Below the pieces are notes generated by a model that saw nothing but the letters and a program-made list of their open reading frames with translations, did no database searches and was not told the origin of the DNA. DNA of 64,000 bases from Macrothele yani (lineage: Eukaryota; Arthropoda; Arachnida; Araneae; Macrothelidae). Shown piece after piece: positions 11,386 to 21,545 of the stretch; position 1 is the stretch's first letter; each line of letters starts with the position of its first letter. Both the position numbers and the translations under genes were made by a program. Where the stretch lies: NCBI GenBank assembly GCA_039090855.1, contig CM077027.1, positions 105,623,187-105,687,186 of the forward strand, written 5' to 3'.

Positions 11386-12317
11386 TTGGGATTTGCTATG
11401 TCCGGAACGAAACATAGCATGAAGAGTGTGCCACGAACGGTGCTACGCGAGGAAAGCACGGGTAGAATTATTGCAAGGGCTTGGCAAAGGACAGGACTAA
11501 CATTGACGATAGACCTCGGTATGGGCGCCAAACGACCGCCATTGTGCAACAAGTGGATGCTCACAATCCTTACAACAAACGGATTGCCGTGAGAAAACTT
11601 GCCCGCGGACTTCAAATTTCATCTGGTAGGTCCATAGTCTTGTGCATGGCCAGCTACATTATCGGAAAGTTTGCGCGACGTGGTAGTCCAAAAATCTTAC
11701 AAAAGAGCACTTATCATCCAGACTAGACGAACGTATATGCTATCATCATCAGTGTAAGAGCTTATTGCAGCAAACACTCCCGAAAGACGAAATTCAGTAC
11801 GTCATGAAGAAACAGGAGGCCAATGAGTATCCATGCAGTGGAAGCAGCCATCATCCCACCTGCCAGAAAGTCACGACGTCGCTATCCAGCCTAAACCTCA
11901 TGGCACCTGTCTTTATCACGTTTGAAAAAACGAACGGCTTTGATATGTATTTGTGCTATGACATTCCCCGCAAAAGGCCGGTGTGATATGCTGTTGCTAA
12001 TTACGCAAGACCTCATACGGACTAGCCAATTCGAGGCCGAGTGGTTTCGGTGATACGGTTGGGAAATTTTGGAACATTTTGCCTACAGCCATTACCTGGT
12101 ACTTTACGATTTCCATCTCTTTGGCCCTTTCAAGAAACACTTGACCTGCGGTCATTTTGCTACAGACGCAGGTGTAGGACAGGCGGCGTAAATGCTCAAC
12201 TGCACCAACAGGGACTCGATTTCTTCTCTGCTGGCATACACGACTTGCTATCACGAGGGCACATTTATATAAATCACTGCGTTGACGTTTACAAAGTGCG
12301 TAAGGGTGCTCTCTAAT
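11386..12317 (+). pseudogene. Mariner-like transposase, heavily degraded
   Basis: Early fragments include DDRPRYGRQTTAIV and RIAVRKLARGLQISSG, which resemble the second helix-turn-helix of mariner/SETMAR-like transposases. Near 12,100 the C-terminal block YDFHLFGPFKKHLTCGHFAT appears, and after a frame change DFFSAGIHDLLSR. The catalytic centre between them is unreadable, with many stops. No terminal repeats were found. The order of the blocks fits one gene in the plus direction. Confidence 0.7.
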
Positions 12318-12420
12318 CGGAACAATAAAGAGTACCCTTGTGCACTGTGTGGCCTGATTTAACAAATAAATGCTTCTGAAGGAAAGGTCTGTTATCTAAT
12401 TGTTTGAACAACACTTTTAA

Positions 12421-12775
12421 TTATCGTTTGTTGGAGTTAGCTGTCGAAGCACGATACTACAGGATACACATGCCTTAGTTGAAATACTTTAAAATTTATT
12501 GATTAAAATATATAGAAGGCTAAAAATACACAAGATCTTTCACACGGGCGCCCCGTGCATCATCACGTGAAGAAAACTGGCAAAACAAAGAGTATACTTG
12601 CTTTATATATATAGGATGGATTCATGATGTGCATGTCGAATGCAGCGATCCTGGTGGACAGGGTAACAGTCGGTATAGCTCAAGATGAGGTGTAGTACCT
12701 ACATAACTACACAACATGGCATAAGGTTGTTGAGAAACTCATAATGCAAAATATAAAAAATATAAAATGGGACTC
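12421..12775 (-). repeat. Inverted arm, left
   Basis: Nearly the reverse complement of 13,717-14,070, including the GCGCCCCGTGC hairpin segment and CAACATGGCATAAGGTTG. The inner edge reaches coding sequence (MQNIKNIKWDS) and then diverges. Confidence 0.9.
12529..12569 (-). ncRNA. Hammerhead-ribozyme-like motif, degenerate
   Basis: Same fold as at 13,923-13,963, read on the minus strand, but the core CTGATGA is GTGATGA. A change of the first core cytosine should abolish cleavage. Stem II (CACGGG/CCCGTG) and GAAA are kept. Confidence 0.5.
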
Positions 12776-12882
12776 TGGAAGGGTTTAATATGAAAAATGA
12801 CTGATTATTTACCATAGTGAAACGTGGGTAGCGGGAGGGTTATGTGAAGTGGAAGAGGGATTGTTTATATAAGATAAATTAT

Positions 12883-13746
12883 TCAATAATTGTTTCCAAG
12901 GGGGTGAACAAATACAGGAGATTCTTTATTACAACATCGGTTTATATTGTAGTGTATATATAAACTTTCTGCAAACAGAGTCATAGATTTTGTTTTAGTT
13001 TTTAATAGTAGATAGGTGTCAGTCCATGATGGGTGGTATGTCCCAATTTTGACCAGGCGTGATAACGAGGTAGCAGATGAGTTCATTCTGACGTTATACT
13101 GGTGCTCTGACACTCGAATTCTTATGTTACGGAGTGTGGAACCGGTATACCATTGATCATTATCCTGGTTGGTATCGCTCTTTATTGGCACACAGTAAAC
13201 GCCGCATTGGTCTTAGGTTGAAATAGAATCACGGTCTTTTCCGATCATGGTGAACAAGTTAGATGTTGAGTCTCCAAGGTCTGTTTTGTGTTTTTTGCAA
13301 ATACCACGTAGAATTTGCGTGACTGGTGGTAAGAAAGTCAAGAAGCCTACATAGGTAGATACACTACGCTCCGGCTGAAGGGTGGTCACTGTTTTTCGTT
13401 TGTATTGTGAAACCAATGTATCGACAACGCAGGTACTATAGCCATGTTGTGCAGCAATTGATTTTAAGTTGGTTATTTCTTGATTTCAAGCCCTTTTGTT
13501 GGATGAGTGCGTATAAGCTCTATAGACCATGAATCTAAGGGCAGCTAATTTACATTTTATTGGATGGAAAGAATTGTGTGGTATTATAGTGGTAGAGCTG
13601 CTAGGTTTTCTGCAGACTGAGAAACTTAAAAAAATCTTGTCTACGTGTCGAGTGATCCAAAGGTCAAGGAAGGAGATTGAATGGTCTTTTTCCAGTTCAA
13701 TAGTTAACTTTATAGAATCCCATTTTATATTTTTAATATTTTGCAT
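12883..13746 (-). pseudogene. Penelope-like reverse transcriptase/endonuclease, 5'-truncated
   Basis: Three blocks in different frames follow the Penelope order. The C-terminal end of reverse transcriptase gives LTIELEKDHSISFLDLWITR (about 13,640-13,700). A linker follows with STYVGFLTFLPPVTQILRGI (about 13,310). Then comes a GIY-YIG-like endonuclease start, YTGSTLRNIRIRVSEH (about 13,140), and its end ESLYIHYN (about 12,960). The reverse transcriptase catalytic motifs lie upstream and are absent. Intact Penelope proteins are about 800 residues; less than 300 are left here, with at least two frame breaks. Not functional. Confidence 0.8.
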
Positions 13747-14070
13747 TACGAGTTTCTCAACAACCTTATGCCATGTTGTGTAGTTATGTAGGTACTACAC
13801 CTCATCTTGAGCTATACCGACTGTTACCCTGTCCACCAGGATCGCTGCATTCGACATGCACATCATGAATCCATCCTATATATATATAAAACAAGTAGAC
13901 TATTTGTTTTGCCAGTTTTCTTCACCTGATGATGCACGGGGCGCCCGTGTGAAAGATCTTGTGTGTTTTTAGTCTTGTATATATTATAATAATTAAATTT
14001 TAAAGTATTTCAACTAAGGCATGTGCATTCTGTAGTTTCGTGCGTCGACAGCTAACTCCAACAAACGATA
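13717..14070 (+). repeat. Inverted arm, right
   Basis: Inverse of 12,421-12,775 with few differences. It begins within the RT coding region and ends AGCTAACTCCAACAAACGAT. Confidence 0.9.
13923..13963 (+). ncRNA. Type I hammerhead-ribozyme-like motif
   Basis: Read in order: stem I half CAC, core CTGATGA, stem II CACGGG-GCG-CCCGTG, core GAAA, a two-pair stem III (AG/CT), predicted cleavage after CTT, then stem I half GTG. Very short stem III is typical of hammerheads in Penelope pseudo-LTRs. One unpaired T between the core and stem II makes the junction imperfect, so activity is uncertain. Confidence 0.6.
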
Positions 14071-14438
14071 TTCTTTTAGCACGGAATATTTCTTCTACTT
14101 TAACACTTTTAATATGGTTGAATGATACATTTGTTTCATTTTCTTAAAGTATCGCAAGACACTAACAGATGAAAAATACTACTGCAACTATGAAAAGTGA
14201 GTTAAAAGTAATACAAAAGATGCAGTCACTGAGATGGTAAACGAGATGTCTTACCAAGCTCAGGTAATTCATGATTCACTGGTGGGTCAATGCCATGAAA
14301 TATGAAAACGTTTGTGGCAGCCATCTGAACAGCACGATCGCAGTTTATTTATTTTGTGCACTTCTGCATTTTTTTATGTTATTTTCATAGCATTGCTTCA
14401 TGCTTTTGTTCTGAACTGGAGTTCCGTAAATTTCTTAG
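14071..14438. other. No recognisable feature
   Basis: AT-rich, no repeat or coding signal seen. Confidence 0.5.
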
Positions 14439-14655
14439 CCATCCTGGTGGCGCAGTGGTCTAAGCGCTGGCTCCTGAATATTCGTTCGAGATGGGTCCAG
14501 GATCGAATTCCGGTGAGGCCTGTATGTTGTGTTTGTCTTACGGCACTGGCTCTTTCCTTTCCCTGGAACCAGTGGTCTTAAATTAGTGACGGGCGACTGC
14601 TTGTAGCCCATCGAGCTGCTCACGGTGGTCGTTAAACTTTCAATCAACCAAAAAC
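14439..14655 (+). mobile_element. SINE1 copy
   Basis: Well-kept box A (GGCGCAGTGGTCTAAGCG), box B region (GGATCGAATTCC), TCTTACGGCACTGGCTCTTT and CCTGGAACCAGTGG, ending CGGTGGTCGTTAAAC with a short A-rich tail. Confidence 0.88.
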
Positions 14656-14994
14656 AAATTCTTACAATCACTAGAGCAATTAGTAGGTACTTACACGATT
14701 TTGATACTAATAAATCATTACTGTACTTCAGTGTAGATGTCTGGTAGAAAAAACAATTCCAAACCCACAAATAGGAGCGGAAAATCGTGTCTAACACAAA
14801 TATACCTTTCGTTCTTCACGATGACAATTTGTCCTTCACGTTGAAAGAAGAACACGTTTCATGAAAAATAGTCAATTTCTCATCACAAATAGTTCGCACT
14901 TGCTGTGTTACTAAACTCCAATAACTATACATAAAGCGTGCTCTATTGTCACAGAATAAATACGAGTCTCATTTCTCTTTATTTGTGTATGTAT
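14656..14994. other. No recognisable feature
   Basis: Nothing identifiable before the LINE tail. Confidence 0.5.
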
Positions 14995-15013
14995 ATCATC
15001 ATCATCATCATTG

Positions 15014-16834
15014 TCAACCATTATCAATCCACTGCTGGACGAAGGTCTCCCCAAGTTTCCTCCACAACGGTCTGTCTTGTGCCAGTCTCCTCCATGTCAC
15101 CCCTGCATACTTTCGAATTTCATCCACCCATCTCCCATGTGGTCTTCTTCTGGGTCTTTTCCTGTCCCTTGGAATCCAATCTAAAATTTCGGCTGTCCAT
15201 CGATGATCTGTCCTTCTGGCAGTATGTCCAGCCCATTGCCATTTCAGGGATTTAACTCTGATCATGATGTCTTCCACTCTTGTCATTTTTCGGATCCACG
15301 AGTTCCTCTTCTTATCTCTCCTGGTTACACCAAGCATGCACCTCTCCATGCTTCTTTGAGTTGTCTGCAGCCTTTGTATGTCTCTTTTAGTTAAGGTCCA
15401 CGTCTCTGCACCATACGTAAGCACTGGAAGGATGCATTGATCAAACACTTTTCTTTTAAGACATAATGGCATATTGCTCTTGAAAATTATGCTGTTTCTT
15501 CCAAAAGCTCTCCAGGCAAGTTTTGTACGCCGATTAATTTCTTCATCAATGTGACCCTCACTTGATATCTGCTGTCCAAGATAAACGTACGTGTCTGTTA
15601 TCTCCAGCTTTTCTCCATCAATCGATAAATCTTCATTTCTTGTAAAAGCATTGAACATCACTTTTGTCTTCTGAAAGTTCATTTTTAATCCCACTTATTT
15701 ACTCTTGTCAGCAAGTTCCTGGATCATACTCTGTAGCTCTGATGGGGTAGTTGCAAAAATGACTACATCATCAGCAAAACGAAGGTGGGTTAGATAATCT
15801 CCATTAATCTTTATCCCCTTGTTTTCCCAGCTCAGCGACTGAAAAACACCCTCCAATGTGGCATTAAAGAGTTTCGGAGATATGGTGTCACCTTGTCTCA
15901 CTCCTTTTCCAATTTTTACGTGTGTTGTATTTTCAAACAGCCTAATCTTTGCACTTGCATTTTCATAGATGTTATTAATAATATTAATGTATGCATCTTC
16001 AATACCGCAGGTTTTCAGAGCCATTGTAACTGCTGATGGTTTCACCGAATCAAAGGCTTTTTCATAATCGATAAAAGCCATGCACAATGGAAGTTCATAT
16101 TCCCTCGCTCTTTCAATTAGTTCTCTCAGCACGTGGATATGATCTATTGTGCTGTAGCCACTCCTGAATCCAGCTTGTTCTCTCGGTTGAGCCATGTCCA
16201 GTGTTACCTTCAAGCGGTGTGAAAGAACTTTAGTGAAGATTTTATAAACTACTGATAGGAGGCTGATAGGTCTGTAGTTTCCAAGATCCTCAATGTCACC
16301 TTTCTTATGTAGCAGGATCATTGTAGCGGTGTTCCAATCCTCAGGAATCTTTCCTTCATTAAGGCATCGAGTGAAAATTTGGGCGAGTACTGTTTCGATT
16401 TCTCCACTTGCTTCTTGTACGATGTCTACAGTAATTCCATCTTCTCCTGGAGCTTTTCCTCGCTTCATGTTCTTGATTGCATGTGCAACTTCTGCTGGAA
16501 GGACTGGAGGAACTCTGGTACTGGTATCTTTCATGATGTCTGGAGTGCATATATCATCCCTTTCATATAATTTGGAGTAGAAATCTTTCACTCTTGTCAA
16601 AATTTCGCCTCTATTTCTTGTTACAGAACCATCTTCTTTTCTCAGTGCCATAATCTGTTTTCTTCCCTTACTGAGATATCCCTTTGCTATCTTTAGGCTT
16701 TGGTTGTTTTCAATTGCTTTCCTCACTAGTTCACAGTTGAATTTCCTTACGTCTTCAGTGATACTTTTTCTTACTGTCTTGCATAGCTCTATATATTCCA
16801 CTTTGGAAGTCACATCTTCTTTAGTTGTCCTCAT
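15014..16834 (-). pseudogene. LINE reverse transcriptase and C-terminal domain
   Basis: The enzyme would copy LINE RNA at a nicked target. Minus strand from 16,834: the RT fingers/palm begin with KRGKAPGEDGITVDIVQEA; then NYRPISLLSVVYKIFTKVL, MAFIDYEKAFDSV (first catalytic aspartate), GVRQGDTISPKLF, and LRFADDVVIFA with the catalytic DD pair near 15,770. A single in-frame TAA at about 15,693 interrupts KSK-VGLKMNFQKTKVM. The frame then stays open for 226 codons: LGQQISSEGHIDEEINRR, LPVLTYGAETWTLTKRD, and a basic end with KWQWAGHTARRTDHRW. Apart from that stop the block is well preserved, so this is a relatively young copy. Confidence 0.88.
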
Positions 16835-17560
16835 CTCTCTTCTTTTTGCATCAACATTTTGGTTTTTCCTGATAATTTGTTCACATGCAACTTGTTCTTA
16901 GACCCAGCGAATTTTGTTGCTGTTTCCATAAGAGCTTTGGTTACTTTTCTGTTAACTTCAGAGATGTCCACTTCTTCCGATGTTAGGCCTTCTAAAGCAG
17001 AGAACCTGTTCTTCAGTTCTAACTTGAAGGTATTATGGTGTTTTAAGGTTGGTTATGTCAATAGATTTTGTTTGTCTTATGAGCTTGCCACGTTCAAGTT
17101 TAGTGTTGAGGTGCATCTTACATCTCACCAATCTATGGTCACTACCTGTGTTGAACTTGTTTAGCACACTGCAGTCTTCTATGACGAATTTTTTGTTACA
17201 CATAATAAAATCAATTTCACTTGTCGTCCCATTTGGATGTCTCCAAGTCCATTTCCTGTGTGGCTTTTTCTTGAAGAAGGAGTTCAAGATGAAAACCCGT
17301 CTGCCTCTGCAAACTAAACGAGAGTATTTCCACGCTGGTTTCTGTTGCCATGACCGAATTTACCTACTGAAGTTTCATTCTGTTGCCGTTGCCCTATTTT
17401 TGCATTGAAATCTCCCATAATTATTTTCAAGTGCTGCTTACCTTTATTATTTAGACGACAAATTTCCTCATAAAATTCTTCAATTTCTTCTTCAGGATGA
17501 CTTGTGGTGGGTGCATAAGTTTGAATAATCTGAGCCTGGTATCTTTTCGAGAGTTGGATA
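16835..17560 (-). pseudogene. LINE endonuclease domain, partial and frameshifted
   Basis: Minus-strand fragments give IIMGDFNAK (about 17,415), RKWTWRHPNGTTSEIDFIM (about 17,240) and NTGSDHRLVRCKM (about 17,130), the C-terminal half of an AP-like LINE endonuclease that nicks target DNA. A linker, NRFSALEGLTSEEVDI, leads towards the RT after a frameshift near 16,900. The first part of the endonuclease is missing. Confidence 0.82.
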
Positions 17561-18058
17561 ACAAGTATATATATATGTATTATAGAGCTAAATATGTGAG
17601 CATATACAGATAAATAATCCCGCTTTTGTATTTTTAGGGATTCACAAGAGATTCATTTGCACTCTCGTAATTTGAAAAGAGGTCAACAAAAGCGTGAATA
17701 ACGTCTGAAATCCGATGAGATGAACTTTCAGTGTATAGCGAAGATTTTGGTAAGTTCATTAAAATATTTGTTACTGATGAATGCGATTGTTCTCGCGAAT
17801 TTAAAACCACACACATTACCAGATGAGACTGATTCATAATGAATTATCGCATGCTAAAATATCTATATTTCAAATGTTTACATTTGCTTTCCTTTGAGTA
17901 CACAGCGGATATGTACTTGCACTATTAGCAACACGAAAGACTGCTTATTATTGCTTTGAAAAGAGTAGCGTCGGATATTCTCTTCCAGTGCATTCGTAGT
18001 CTTTTTCTTTAGGTTTAAGATGCCGCTTTCTCCTGTTTCTGAAGTTTGACGTACATTA
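17561..18058. other. No recognisable feature
   Basis: Begins with a short TA repeat at 17,566-17,580. No coding or repeat signal beyond this. Confidence 0.5.
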
Positions 18059-18480
18059 TATGATCAAAAGTATTCGAACACTACTTTTTAGTATTAGATT
18101 TTCTCATATACGTCACAGTCACGGTGCACGCAGGTATAAAAAGATGTATGTGGCTTTGTAAAAATCATAGACAAGCTGAATGGTAGAATGGACCTTACGG
18201 CAGAAGTCAGTGGCTTGCACCGTGTCACTGTCATAGGATGCCGTCTTAGCAATACTTCATTTGGGGAAATGTTTGCCCTTCTGCAGCTGTCCTGCTCAAC
18301 TGAAAGTGATATTGCTGTGGAGCACCAACTCCAAGGAGCAACAACAGCGCTATGGCTACCTGGTAGCTCATGTAAAATGACAGAGAGGGACCAGCGAGTA
18401 CTGAAGCCGGTGGTAAAACAAAATCGCCTGTCCTCGGTTGCAGCACTCATCACCAATTTCCAAAAAGCTTCTACAAAGTC

Positions 18481-19676
18481 GAGTCACATTATTGTGACCA
18501 CCTATTACTTTTGAAGTCAACAGTGCGTAGCCAATGAAAGAAGGCATGTGTCGTGAGCTGGCTTGGAGAGTTTATAAGGTGTGCTGCAGGCATTCTAAAA
18601 ACATATCACTCGTTGTTGTCATGGATAAAAGGAGCGATTTATCAGATTTGCAAAAAGAGATGATCATCGGATTTCGGTCCAAGAGTGGCAGTACTTATGA
18701 AACAACGTAGTTTGTGACCTGTTCGCGTGCTGCTGTGGTTAAAGTGTATCGTGATTGGAGAAATGGCGCCATTGCAAATAAGCAACGCTGAAACTACGGA
18801 GCACCACGTGCCATTGATGTAAGAGGTGAACGTCTGCCGCGGAGGCGCGTAAGGGACGATTGACTCGCTACAGTGAAGCAACTCACTGGCCAAATGAACC
18901 AGGGGGCTAACGGAAGTGTGTCTGAAACGACAGTTCAGCGAATACTGCTGCGTAGGGGGCTCCGATTCAGACCGATGGCCACTGCACCTATGCTAACGAA
19001 GGTGCTTCGGCAGAAAAAGCTTGCATTTGCAGAGCAGTATCGGAATTGGACGTCCGCTGATTGGCAAAGCATTGCCTTCTCCGATGAGTCACTTTTTCTG
19101 CTTCATCGAACGGATGGACGTTGGCGTATGAGGCGAGAAACTTCGGAAAACAAACACTCTTCAAACACAAGCTAGTGGGGGCAGTGTTATGGTCTGTGGT
19201 AAGTTTTCGTGGCATTCCCTGTGTCCACTCATACCTGTGAAAGGCACTATAGACCGAATTCGTTATGAATCCATCCTTGCAGACCATGTACACCCATACA
19301 TGCTAATTGTCTTCCCTGGGGCGAATGGGATCTTCCAGAAGGACAATGCGACGTGTTACACAGTTAGAAATGTCCGATAGTGGTTGGAAGAGCACGATTA
19401 AGACTTCACAGTACTTCCCTGGCATCCTAATTCCCCAGACGTAAACTCAATTCAGCATCTGCGGGACCACCTCGATCGTGTTGTTCGCTCTATGGACCCT
19501 CCACCACGCACCATCTAGCAGCTGTCAGATGCACTGCAGTCAGCATGGCTTCACATACCTGTGAATACCTTCCCGCATCTTATTGAGCCACTCCCAGCCC
19601 TTCTAGCTGCTGTCCACGCTGCACACGGCGGTTACTCTGGATGTTAGCTGGTAGTCACAATAATGTGACTCGACCG
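18481..19676 (+). mobile_element. Tc1-like element B, nested in element A
   Basis: Left end GTCGAGTCACATTATTGTGAC; right end, read inversely, GGTCGAGTCACATTATTGTGAC. Length 1.2 kb, one transposase gene. Comparison with the uninterrupted copy at 28.2 kb puts the insertion between a TTCCAAAAAGCTTCTA-like and a GTGGTTTCCATGG-like segment of element A. Confidence 0.85.
18620..19646 (+). pseudogene. Tc1-like transposase of element B
   Basis: Starts MDKRSDLSDLQKEMIIGFRS, a Tc1-like first helix-turn-helix, then a stop. The second DNA-binding part reads SETTVQRILLRRGLRFRPM. Catalytic blocks are FSDESLFLLHRTDGRW (about 19,080), FQKDNATCYTVRNVR (about 19,335) and SPDVNSIQHL (about 19,440), where the catalytic glutamate has become glutamine. 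The spacing of 36 residues makes it DD36E-like. At least five stops. It ends near LLAAVHAAHGGYSG. Confidence 0.88.
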
Positions 19677-20519
19677 TGTGGAAGCAACTCTAGCACAACG
19701 ACGGTTCGTCGAAAGCCGAAAAGAAGTGGTTTCCATGGACGTTAAACCGCACACAAGCATAGCCTCAGAAAGATCAACACCATGTGTCAGTTGGAGTGTT
19801 GTAAGTCTCTGCGCCAGTGGACTCAGAAACATGGGAAACGCGTTCTCTGGCGTGATAATTCACGCTTTTAGCAACCGGTAGCCCAAAGTGGAGGATGCTA
19901 GGCAAACGCTTCCATGCCAGACTGTGTTCTGCCAGCTGTGAAGTTTGGTGGAAAAGTGATCGTGCGTAGGGCTGTTTGTCGTCGTTTGGGGCTGAGACGC
20001 CTAGTACCAGCCTCGAAACGAATGAATCATCACTGGACTTTCATCGTCAGTCGCTGTCACTTCAGTCATGTTAAAATTGAAATCCCTACAAAACCATCAG
20101 TTGTACGGAAATCCGAATGCTTTCTACAGAACGAGATGTTGGAAATAACCTGTCGTTGATCGAATCAACCTGTGAGTTTGAGCAGCAATCTTCGTGCTCT
20201 CTTGGTGCTGATGCAGATACTTCTTTGATTTCGTGACCAAAAGCCGTCAGTGAATCAAATGCTCCTCGCTAGGCTTTTGACATATTTCCCTCCATTCAAC
20301 TTTGGTGCGATATTTACAGACCGCTGCACAGTGGCTGGAATCTTGTTGTCTGTGATCTGTGTTGAGCCAGATTCCATCTGGGGTTACGATGTTTACAGCG
20401 GAGATTCAAATTTTGTACCTTTTGTAAGTCACGTGAAGTCGACATCTGGTATACACTGAGTGATCACTGAATTATGACTACTTACTGAATTATGGCTACT
20501 TACATAATGCCTCGTAGGT

Positions 20520-21240
20520 CCCCCTTTTGCCCTCAGTACAGCAGCCATCCGAGGCGGCATCGATTTAATAAGATTCCGGACGCAGTTAGGAGATATGGCA
20601 ATCCAAGCTGTGTGTAATACGGCCTTGAACGCAGATACGGAGGTTATTGTGCATCCAGAAGCCAGATATGCGTTCAATAATGTTAACATGTTTTCTGTGG
20701 TACTGACTTCGGAGAAGTTTGGAGCCCAATCGATATGCTGGAAGTTTGAACTGCGGTCCTCAAAGCATTCCTGCTCAACATTAGACCTGTGGTTCGGCGC
20801 ATTGTTATCTCGGAAGACACCGTCGCAATTCGAGAAAAACTGCAACATTACTGGGTGTGCAGGGCCAGAAAACATTTTACGATAGTGGGCACAGTAATAC
20901 GTTGTTCTACATGCACCAGTGGGTCCAAGTTTCTGCCAGGTAGACATGCTCCACACCATACAACAGCATCCACCAGTTTGCACTGCGGAGACCATGCAGG
21001 ATGGATTGAGTACTTCATGTTGTTTGCGACAAATATGTACACGAAACCATCCGCGGTGTGTAATAAAAAACGCGACTTGTCAGACGACAACACTTGTTTA
21101 CAGTCATCCGACGTCCAATTTGCACGACCTTTGCACCAGGAAGTCTTCGGCGCCGATGAACAGTGGTTAGAAGAGGATGTCGTCGAGATCGTCTGCTGTT
21201 ATAGCCCATATGTGCGATCTTGCGACGCATGGTCATGATC
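20520..21240 (-). pseudogene. Tc1-like transposase of element C
   Basis: Minus-strand pieces in two or more frames: RRKIAHMGYNSRRSRRHPLL (DNA-binding end, about 21,220), VLSSDKSRFLLHTADGF (about 21,080, with DES changed to DKS), FRDNNAPNHRSNVEQE (about 20,800, with the second catalytic aspartate now asparagine), then STTENMLTLLNAYL and IKSMPPRMAAVLRAKGG at the C-terminus. Upstream N-terminal sequence beyond 21,240 is poor. Two catalytic positions are altered, so it is inactive. Confidence 0.82.
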
Positions 21241-21545
21241 GATACCGTTCTGGGTTGTATTGAGTAGTCAACTGTTGAACAGTGCTGCGTCTGTTGGCCT
21301 GTGGGAGTCGTCGGATCAGTCGCTCACCTCTCACATCAGCCTTTCGCTGTCCTGTGCAGTTTTCCCACCAGGTCGTTGTTTGACCATTTTCACGCCAGTC
21401 CTGTTACATTTTAACTCCTGTGGCTCGCGAACAACTCTGCTTTTCAGCCGTTTGGGAAATCGGGGAAACCGCTCTCTTATCTCAAAGTCCGATAAAAACC
21501 CATCACGCTCCGAATTTTACTATTTACTTCTCCACTCGCACCTTA

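Larger units (their letters stand above)
10085..11400 (+). repeat. Dispersed repeat R1, copy 1
   Basis: Matches 51,215-52,640 and 56,220-56,600 in order: TAGATAATTTATGCT with CTTTCGCATGC, ATCATAACAACAAA, GTACTTAGGTCAGTGG, GCTACGAAAGTCTAT, the CTCGATAATAGAAGG minisatellite, and GATGTTCGGCGATAG... near 11,235. I see no protein. Nature unknown: a large non-coding transposon or segmental repeat. Confidence 0.6.
12421..14070 (-). mobile_element. Penelope-like retroelement between inverted copies
   Basis: A 5'-truncated Penelope-type coding region (12,883-13,746, minus) is enclosed by a ~355-base inverted pair, 12,421-12,775 and 13,717-14,070. Outer edges read TATCGTTTGTTGGAGTTAGC and its inverse. 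Penelope-like elements are known to insert with partial or inverted terminal copies (pseudo-LTRs) and to carry hammerhead ribozymes in them. Both arms contain such a motif here. The left arm is on the coding strand, as expected for a 3' pseudo-LTR. The right arm is inverted. Confidence 0.8.
14995..17560 (-). mobile_element. RTE-type LINE, 5'-truncated
   Basis: Minus-strand non-LTR retrotransposon with part of an AP-type endonuclease, the complete reverse transcriptase core and the C-terminal region. The 3' end runs into a short ATC/GAT repeat at 14,997-15,012 in place of poly(A), as expected for RTE-like elements. The 5' end is lost at about 17,560 next to a TA-rich stretch. Fragments of the same or a related family lie at 41,287-41,810 and 58,886-59,640, all minus. 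Clade assignment is by protein resemblance only. Confidence 0.88.
18059..20450 (+). mobile_element. Tc1-like element A (GATCAAAAGTAT end), split by element B
   Basis: The left end is TATGATCAAAAGTATTCGAACAC without a visible right partner. The body at 18,130-18,480 and 19,676-20,100 aligns in order with the reverse complement of 27,450-28,588: CTGTCCTCGGTTGCAGCACTC before the split; GTGGTTTCCATGG, GGAGTGTTGTAAG and GAAGTTTGGTGG after it. Transposase is recognisable only in small pieces and is full of stops. The right end is probably cut off by element C at 20,451. Confidence 0.72.

Noticed and set aside
16293..16580. Plus-strand open frames over the LINE
   Set aside because: They are antisense shadows of the reverse transcriptase reading frame.
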